Shown here: one piece after another, positions 31,240-36,854 of the stretch
Layout: the number at the start of each line of letters is the position of its first letter
Position numbering within the stretch: position 1 is the first letter of the stretch
DNA from: Paludibacteraceae bacterium
GTDB lineage: Bacteria; Bacteroidota; Bacteroidia; Bacteroidales; Paludibacteraceae
DNA: 36,854 bases
Direction: 5' to 3'
Assembly: GCA_024401495.1 (NCBI GenBank)
Contig: JAKSKW010000018.1
Location: 1-36,854, forward strand
Made by a program: the position numbers and the translations under genes
The notes under the pieces: model-generated
Databases searched by the model: none
Seen by the model: the letters and a program-made list of their open reading frames with translations, nothing else
Told to the model about the DNA's origin: nothing

Positions 31240-31758
31240 ATGAAAAGGTTTTTTAGAAATTTGACTTTTATTGCTCTTGCATCTATTTCTGCAGTTTCGG
31301 TATCTTCATGTCATAAGGATGATGATGACGATAACAACAAGCAGTTAGTGTTTGATCTTGATCCAAACCGTCCTTCTGGCGGTGCAGTGGATAGAATGTC
31401 TGGAGCTTCTTCAGATGCTTTCTATAAGGGTTTGACTAACAATCCAGTGGAGTCTTCTATCGTAGTTGACACTCGTTCTGCTGCTGAGTATGCTGCAGGT
31501 CACGTGAAGAATGCAATCTCTATTCCGCTAGAGAACAACAATGCATACTACTATGATGATGAGTTCATCTATACTGAGCTTGAGCGTCTTGATCCTACTC
31601 ACTCAAAATTCATTTTGATCACAGATAATGGAGCTTCTAATCTTACTCTTCACGTTGCCGGCAGAATTTCGGCTATGGGCTGGGGTATGAAGCAGGTTTA
31701 TCTTTTGATGGGTAAGACTTCTGATTTCTTGAAGCAGTATCCTGATGTAAAGGAATAA
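31240..31758 (+). CDS. Rhodanese-fold lipoprotein without the catalytic cysteine
   Basis: 172 residues. Lipobox VSSC (Cys24) followed by HKDDDDDNN, a strong acidic surface-export signal for Bacteroidetes. The mature part has the rhodanese pattern SSIVVDTRSAAEYAAGHVKN then AISIPLE, and the active-loop strand FILITDNGASNLTLHVAGR, where active enzymes have a Cys; here the loop reads TDNGASN with no Cys. So sulfur transfer is unlikely, and a binding role is more plausible. It is 16 nt upstream of TamB and likely co-transcribed. Confidence 0.87.
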   Translation: MKRFFRNLTFIALASISAVSVSSCHKDDDDDNNKQLVFDLDPNRPSGGAVDRMSGASSDAFYKGLTNNPVESSIVVDTRSAAEYAAGHVKNAISIPLENNNAYYYDDEFIYTELERLDPTHSKFILITDNGASNLTLHVAGRISAMGWGMKQVYLLMGKTSDFLKQYPDVKE

Positions 31759-31774
31759 TTAACTGACAGACACT

Positions 31775-34700
31775 ATGAATGTGGCTGGAAAGATAATAAA
31801 GATAGCATTGGCAACGGTGGGTATTATCCTGCTGTTGCTTTTGTTGTTATGTGGGTCGCTCACAATACCGTCTGTCCAGACCGCTCTCACTCAGAAAGTG
31901 ACTAGTGTTGTTAAGGAAAAATTCGGTGTCGACATCTCCGTCAGTTACGTTGGCATCAATTTCAAAGGCAATGTTGTGATGGAGGATCTCTATCTTCCTG
32001 ATTGCAACAACGATACGCTCGCCTATATCCATAGGTTGGAAGCCGGATGTAATCCAGCTACTGTTTGGTCGGATTCCAAACTCACTCTGTCGAAAGCCCA
32101 TCTCGACAGTTTCAAATTCTACGCGTCGCGCAAAGAAGACGTGTATAATATTGAATATCTGATAGACGCATTCTCATCGTCGGACACTACGGAGGTGGAT
32201 ACATCCTCGTCGAATTTCGATCTTGAGATATCGGATATCGCCCTCACAAGGGGATTCCTTAAATATGATATTGTAGATTCGTCGTATGCCGGCAACGTTG
32301 ATGGTGTGGCGGTGTTCGACTACAACCATATACATTTGTCCGATGTGGAGATTATCGGTAGTCTACAATCAATCCACACCGACAATCTTCGTGCTGAAAT
32401 CACTCATCTTTCTGCGACGGAAGACCTTTCCCACGTCAGAATCAACGATCTTAAAATTCTTGATTTTGCAATGCTTTCGGATGGATTCTCTGCTAAACAG
32501 ATTGCTTTGCAAACGCCTAAATCTAATGTGACTATCAATGACATAGCATGGAATTATCCTGCTATTCTCGACAATATCGACGCTGCTGTCAATATGGGTG
32601 ACTATAAAGTTGATATCGCTCCGTCGACGGTGGTGCTTTCGGAAATTGCTCCTTTCGCACCTGTCTTGGCTCAACACCATTCTCCAATCAACCTTTATAT
32701 GTCGGCTAAGGGAACTTTGCCGAAAGTGAATGTGGATGTGCTGAATATTGATTGTGAGGATGCTATGCTTCACGCAGTGGCTTCCATGAGCAACTGCTAC
32801 GACTATAAGAAGTCGTCGTATACTGCTGATATATTACTGTCTGCCGACAATGGTGATTTCCTCGCTATGGTGGACACTACGTTGCAAAACAATGATATCC
32901 TCAAACGGTTGTTTCCATTCGGCACGAATCTGAAAGCAAGTGGAAACGCTCGTAATCTTGTGTTTAATATCGATGCTAATTCACCTGTCGTAAAATTGAA
33001 GAGTGAGGGTAATCTTGCTTACGATAAGAAAAAAGATAAACTGAGTGTCGAGGGCTACTTGCTTACCGACACTGCCAATATAGCCAAACTCCTTGGTGAT
33101 ACCACTCGTTTGAAAGCCAAACTTGATGTGGATGTCAACCTTACGGTGGATACAACTGGTATGTTGGTGAAAACCAAAGGTTTGGTGCCTTATCTTGCCT
33201 ATGATAAGATTGTGGCGACGTCGCTAAAGATAGACTCTGCCTCTTATTCATCTAATTCAGCCAACGCTGATATCTCATTCTCTGAACCGTTTGGCTCGGC
33301 TTCGTTGTCGGCATCTTATATTCCGTCGAACAAGAATATTTATATGGTGAATGGAGGAGTGAGAGATTTTTCTCCGTATAAGTTGGGAGTCATGGATTCC
33401 ACTTGGAATGATCTCTCCGTCTCACTTGATCTCGACAGCCGTATAATAATGTCGTCGCTCAACGATATTGTTGGCCAGACTGATATCGACTCTTTGATTA
33501 TCACTAAGGGTGAGAAGACGCTTGATGTCGGCAAGATCACAGTCACTGCCGACGATAGGGATTCGCGTCGACAGGTTCAGGTCAGAAACCGTATGTTTGA
33601 TGTGACATTGGGTGGACGCTATAATGTGAATGCGATTGAGGCGAGTGTGGTGAATATTCTTCATCCTTATCTGCCTACGTTCTTCGACCATAAGATCCAA
33701 GATGGAATCGACACCACAATAGCCAACAATGCTTTCCGTCTGCAGGCAGATTTGAAAGACGTCGCTCCTGTTTTTGATTTCCTTGATCTTCCTGTTTCGA
33801 TGACGGAGATGAAGATGACATTCAATATCTCCGACTCTTTGGGTAGGATGGGGGCATTCTTGAATGTCGACAGTATCGTCTACAATGGAATCGTGGCGAA
33901 GGGTATTGACTTCTCATTCAAGCAGAAGGAAAATATGTATGTTGGTGATATTCAGACGATAGTCTACGCCAATGAGATGAAGCCAATCAAGTTTGGATTG
34001 GCTACAGAGTTGGAGAACGACGTCGCCCTTACCACTTTCACATACGATAACTATGACGAGACTCAGAAGATTACCGGAGATGTCAAGGCATTGTTGACCT
34101 TCCCGAAGGATTCTCTAACAAAGGAGATTCTGCTGAAGACGTTCTTCATGCCAAGCGATCTTTTGCTTCGCGACCTGCTTATCGGATTCGAGCCGTCGGT
34201 GGTGACAGCAAGTCAGAGTGGACGCACCCAGATCGAACATTTCGGTTTGACGGAGGATGAGCGTCAGATTCTTCTTATCGACGGAAATATCAGCGACCGT
34301 ATGGATGATACGTTGAAAGTCTCGTTCGACAGTATGTCCATCTCAAGTGTGCTTTCAAAGTTGCGTATGGGATTGCCATTGTCAGGATTCATCACAGGAG
34401 ACGTGAATGCGATCGGATTGATGAGCGATATGCCTCGATTGGGAACAAGAAATCTTCGCGTCGACTCTCTTACGATTGACTCCGTCTGGGTAGGTGATTT
34501 GAATGTGCGTTGTGGCTGGAGCCCAGAGAAAAAGGCGATCATGACAAGAGTGTCTGTGCTACGTGACACTATGGATGTGGCGTCTGCTGCTGGATACGTG
34601 TCGCTTGGAAATGACTCGTTGCTGATGAGAATCAGAATGAAAGAGTATCCTTTGGAGACCGCGCAAACCGTGATAGATGATTATCTTGATAAGTTGACGG

Positions 34701-36217
34701 GAACTGTTTCCGCCAATATCAACGTCTCCGGAAAGATGGCGGAACCAGAGGTGAAAGGTTATATCTATCTCGACAAAGTGTTGGCGAAAGTCAAGGCCAA
34801 TAAAGCATCATATAGATTGAACGACAGTATCCTTTTCACTCCGACAAGCATGAAGATCAACGGAGCGAAGATTGTGGACGATTACGGACGCATCGCTAAG
34901 TTGGATTGTAATATCGAGCACCACAATTTCAAGAATATAAAGTATTTAGCCAAATTGTCTCTGAATGATTTCCTATTGCTTAATAATCCAAAGGATAGGG
35001 ATGAGATGGTGTATGGAAAACTGACTGCTGATGGTCGTTTGAGTGTGGCTGGCGACATGGATGGTGCCTCAATACGAGGAAATGTCACGACGGGGGAAAG
35101 CGCTGTGCTGACGGTGGTGTTGCCAGAGGATGCATCGTCTGCCACTCAGTATTCGACTATCGTGTTTGTCTCTCATGATACGGCAGAGGTAAAGAAAGAG
35201 TATGATGAGGAAAAGTTCAATATCGACGCGAGTGTAGATCTTAAGATCACTGATAATACAGAGATGACGGTGATACTGTCGCGAACATCAGGAGATAAAT
35301 GCACCTTGAAGGGTGGTGGAAACATGCGTGTGGAGTATACGACCACATCGGATGAGTTCAAGTTGTATGGCGACTATATTGTGGAGGAAGGACAGTTGAA
35401 GATGAAGATCTCAAGTTTGCCACAGAAGACATTTGCCATAGAGAAGGGTGGTACAATCAACGTCGGAGGAAGGCTTGAGACATTGAAATTCGATTTGTCT
35501 GCACTCTATACCACACGTGCCGACCTTGCCATTTTGGATGAGTCGTTCTCCAACGATCCAACGTTGACAAATACACGACAGACTGTCGGTGCCCGACTTG
35601 GTATCAACGGCTCAATAGATAAGTTTAATCTTACCTACGGTGTCACGTTGCCTAATGCTGGCGACGATCTCAACCAGCGTCTGCAGGGAATTATCAATAC
35701 TGATGACTTGAAGATCAAAGAGTTCGCCTTCATCTTAGGTTTTGGAACATTCTCTCCTATATCGTCGTCGCAATCATCAGGAATAGGTTCAAGCGTGTTG
35801 ACATCAATCGTGTCGACGAGTATTTCCAATGGAATGAACACACTCTTTGGCGACGTGCTTGGCAGCAGCTGGACAATCGGAGCCGATATGTCGTCGACGC
35901 AGGCAGATGGAAGCGACATGGAGATGAGCTTGTCGTTGTCGCGATCATTCTTCAACGATCGTCTGATTTTCAGTACCGACTTTGGTTATCAGAATAATGC
36001 AGGCATGGATGGCGATGACGAGTTGACTAAAAACTTCGACTTGGAATACAAATTGAATAAGAGTGGCTCACTACGTTTGAAAGGCTACCAGCATAGCAAC
36101 ACCGAATTCTATCGTTCGGGAAGCAACACCCAAGGACTTGGATTCATCATTACAAAAGAAGCCGACACATTCAGGGAATTGATGAGGATTAGGAAGCCGA
36201 AGGAGAGTCAGAAATAA
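31775..36217 (+). CDS. tamB: TamB-like translocation and assembly protein
   Basis: 1480-residue bridge-like protein spanning the periplasm, anchored by an N-terminal helix (residues 6-26, including ATVGIILLLLLLLCG). The long middle is repetitive beta (a hydrophobic groove in known AsmA/TamB proteins), and the C-terminal TamB domain begins near 1100: SLPQKTFAIEKGGTINVGG, then the DUF490 end with ADMSSTQADGSDMEMSLSLS and GSGLRL-type strands, ending FRELMRIRKPKESQK. TamB moves phospholipid to, or assembles barrels in, the outer membrane; without a TamA gene beside it here, the partner is elsewhere. Length is normal for Bacteroidetes (about 1450-1700). Identity from architecture and C-terminal pattern. 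Confidence 0.93.
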   Translation: MNVAGKIIKIALATVGIILLLLLLLCGSLTIPSVQTALTQKVTSVVKEKFGVDISVSYVGINFKGNVVMEDLYLPDCNNDTLAYIHRLEAGCNPATVWSDSKLTLSKAHLDSFKFYASRKEDVYNIEYLIDAFSSSDTTEVDTSSSNFDLEISDIALTRGFLKYDIVDSSYAGNVDGVAVFDYNHIHLSDVEIIGSLQSIHTDNLRAEITHLSATEDLSHVRINDLKILDFAMLSDGFSAKQIALQTPKSNVTINDIAWNYPAILDNIDAAVNMGDYKVDIAPSTVVLSEIAPFAPVLAQHHSPINLYMSAKGTLPKVNVDVLNIDCEDAMLHAVASMSNCYDYKKSSYTADILLSADNGDFLAMVDTTLQNNDILKRLFPFGTNLKASGNARNLVFNIDANSPVVKLKSEGNLAYDKKKDKLSVEGYLLTDTANIAKLLGDTTRLKAKLDVDVNLTVDTTGMLVKTKGLVPYLAYDKIVATSLKIDSASYSSNSANADISFSEPFGSASLSASYIPSNKNIYMVNGGVRDFSPYKLGVMDSTWNDLSVSLDLDSRIIMSSLNDIVGQTDIDSLIITKGEKTLDVGKITVTADDRDSRRQVQVRNRMFDVTLGGRYNVNAIEASVVNILHPYLPTFFDHKIQDGIDTTIANNAFRLQADLKDVAPVFDFLDLPVSMTEMKMTFNISDSLGRMGAFLNVDSIVYNGIVAKGIDFSFKQKENMYVGDIQTIVYANEMKPIKFGLATELENDVALTTFTYDNYDETQKITGDVKALLTFPKDSLTKEILLKTFFMPSDLLLRDLLIGFEPSVVTASQSGRTQIEHFGLTEDERQILLIDGNISDRMDDTLKVSFDSMSISSVLSKLRMGLPLSGFITGDVNAIGLMSDMPRLGTRNLRVDSLTIDSVWVGDLNVRCGWSPEKKAIMTRVSVLRDTMDVASAAGYVSLGNDSLLMRIRMKEYPLETAQTVIDDYLDKLTGTVSANINVSGKMAEPEVKGYIYLDKVLAKVKANKASYRLNDSILFTPTSMKINGAKIVDDYGRIAKLDCNIEHHNFKNIKYLAKLSLNDFLLLNNPKDRDEMVYGKLTADGRLSVAGDMDGASIRGNVTTGESAVLTVVLPEDASSATQYSTIVFVSHDTAEVKKEYDEEKFNIDASVDLKITDNTEMTVILSRTSGDKCTLKGGGNMRVEYTTTSDEFKLYGDYIVEEGQLKMKISSLPQKTFAIEKGGTINVGGRLETLKFDLSALYTTRADLAILDESFSNDPTLTNTRQTVGARLGINGSIDKFNLTYGVTLPNAGDDLNQRLQGIINTDDLKIKEFAFILGFGTFSPISSSQSSGIGSSVLTSIVSTSISNGMNTLFGDVLGSSWTIGADMSSTQADGSDMEMSLSLSRSFFNDRLIFSTDFGYQNNAGMDGDDELTKNFDLEYKLNKSGSLRLKGYQHSNTEFYRSGSNTQGLGFIITKEADTFRELMRIRKPKESQK

Positions 36218-36261
36218 ATGTGATTCTATAATTTCAGACGTTAGTTTCATGAAATGGGATT

Positions 36262-36350
36262 TTCCAAGGGCGAAGCCCTTGCCCCACCGTCAAACGCGAG
36301 CCGTAGGCGAGCGTATTAAAAAAAGCGTGTTTGGACAACTTATATAAAAT
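36262..36350. repeat. Second copy of the MITE-like element, left end lost
   Basis: Matches 11703-11797: AAGGGC-GAA-GCCCTT, CGCGAGCC-GTA-GGCGAGCGTAT and GCGTGTTTGGACAACTTATATAAAATT, the last being the right terminal arm. Both hairpins keep their pairing despite base changes (GCCC/GGGC became GCC/GGC). No left arm is seen. Confidence 0.75.
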
Positions 36351-36354
36351 TGCC

Positions 36355-36630
36355 ATGATAAAAGTAATGAGAAATAATTTAAGTTTGATATTATTTGCAG
36401 TGTTTTGGATTGTAACGTTTTTGATGAATCGTTTTATTTCTGAGAGGTCTGAAATTAGGATGAATATTTTATTAGTTTTTTATCTGACTAATATGGTTTT
36501 GGTGTTATACTCAGTTGTAAAGATTTTTATTCTGCTAAAAAACAAGGATTATTCACAATTCTCATTCCCTTTGATAGTTATTTTGACGAATTTCTGTTTT
36601 TTTCTATATGGATTATATAAATGTCTGTAA
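36355..36630 (+). CDS. Small membrane protein, unknown function
   Basis: 91 residues from the ATG at 36355 (another at 36367 is possible). Three membrane helices: LILFAVFWIVTFLMN, NILLVFYLTNMVLVLYSVV and FPLIVILTNFCFFLYGLY, with few charged residues between. No family recognised. Its base composition is very AT-rich (poly-T codons) compared with tamB, which may mean recent acquisition. Its upstream region is the right end of the MITE-like copy, so the element may supply the promoter. No clear -7 box. Confidence 0.7.
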   Translation: MIKVMRNNLSLILFAVFWIVTFLMNRFISERSEIRMNILLVFYLTNMVLVLYSVVKIFILLKNKDYSQFSFPLIVILTNFCFFLYGLYKCL

Positions 36631-36685
36631 TGTGCGAGTATGTATGGGATGAAAGAACTGTATGACCGCTCAAAAGAATAATTCC

Positions 36686-36781
36686 AGCAACGGTAGCCCA
36701 ATGTCTGCAAATTCACCGTGAAATGGTTGTCAAAATAGCCAATGGTCGTTTTTTCACGAAGTGAAAAAGCTACCGTTGGCG
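36686..36781. repeat. REP pair (REPIN) without transposase
   Basis: Arms CAACGGTAGC (36688-36697) and GCTACCGTTG (36769-36778) are inverted. The right half, reverse-complemented, has the same order as the RAYT REPs: GCCAACGGTAGC, hairpin TTTTTCACTTCGTGAAAAA, then ACCATTGGCTATTTTGACAACC. The left half repeats the start of the left RAYT REP (ACGGTAGCCCAATG). So two REPs face each other with no gene between them. The rest of 36631-36854 shows nothing else. Confidence 0.8.
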
Positions 36782-36854
36782 AGGAATCAATCCATTATTA
36801 CATATCCGAAAAAGATTTAAGGTCAGATGATTTTATTTTGCCTTTTCTGTTTAC

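Overview
The window looks like chromosome of a Bacteroidales bacterium (Bacteroidetes). Evidence: the promoters that can be read have the phylum's TAnnTTTG -7 box, two of them (3065-3095 and 15028-15059) with a well-spaced TTTG -33 box. Several lipoproteins carry an acidic run right after the lipobox Cys, as Bacteroidetes surface-exported lipoproteins do. The gene families also fit: DUF2023-flavodoxin, DUF3078, a 3-deoxy-manno-octulosonate transferase, a two-membrane TamB, and a LolA/ketosynthase cluster. I cannot name a genus from sequence alone. No phage or plasmid is visible; the only mobile gene is one REP-associated Y1 transposase.

Layout. 1-2102 (-): serine biosynthesis pair serC-serA; serA runs off the left edge. 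2479-2988 (-): small acidic lipoprotein. 3312-4268 (+): DUF2023 protein and flavodoxin. 4705-5865 (-): GH5 glycanase lipoprotein. 5990-6605: RAYT transposase between two inverted REP sequences. 6713-9587 (-): gltX and waaA, separated by a palindromic repeat cluster. 9689-13547 (+): secreted TPR protein and a DUF3078-like outer-envelope protein. 13631-13758: four 32-bp tandem hairpin repeats, followed by an acyl-carrier-like protein that lacks the carrier serine (13812-14078). 14118-15016 (-): lipoprotein and tRNA-Leu(UAG). 15207-17139 (-): glycosyltransferase and nitrilase-family amidase. 17236-18171 (+): DNA/RNA endonuclease lipoprotein.

18268-30054 (+) is a long tightly packed run: a 1534-residue secreted parallel-beta-helix protein, then ACP, ketosynthase, ketosynthase-like chain-length-factor protein, polysaccharide deacetylase, LolA-like carrier, lipoprotein, family 2 glycosyltransferase, DUF2062 membrane protein, LD-carboxypeptidase and a secreted coiled-coil protein. 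Many of these overlap by 4-17 nt. The set resembles part of an aryl-polyene/flexirubin-type lipid assembly line, but the dehydratase, ketoreductase, ligase, acyltransferase and MMPL exporter of such clusters are not here. 30142-36217 (+): a second family 2 glycosyltransferase, a rhodanese-fold lipoprotein without catalytic Cys, and TamB. 36355-36630: small membrane protein, then a transposase-less REP pair.

The most unusual theme is small palindromic repeats. A GTAGAGACG...CGTCTCTAC family occurs between genes and also inside at least two reading frames without breaking them (ketosynthase and glycosyltransferase). A GGGCAGG-type palindrome does the same just behind a signal peptide. This resembles protein-coding palindromic elements such as those known in Rickettsia. 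REP/REPIN elements tied to the RAYT, a 122-bp MITE-like element with a diverged second copy, and the 32-bp hairpin array add to this.
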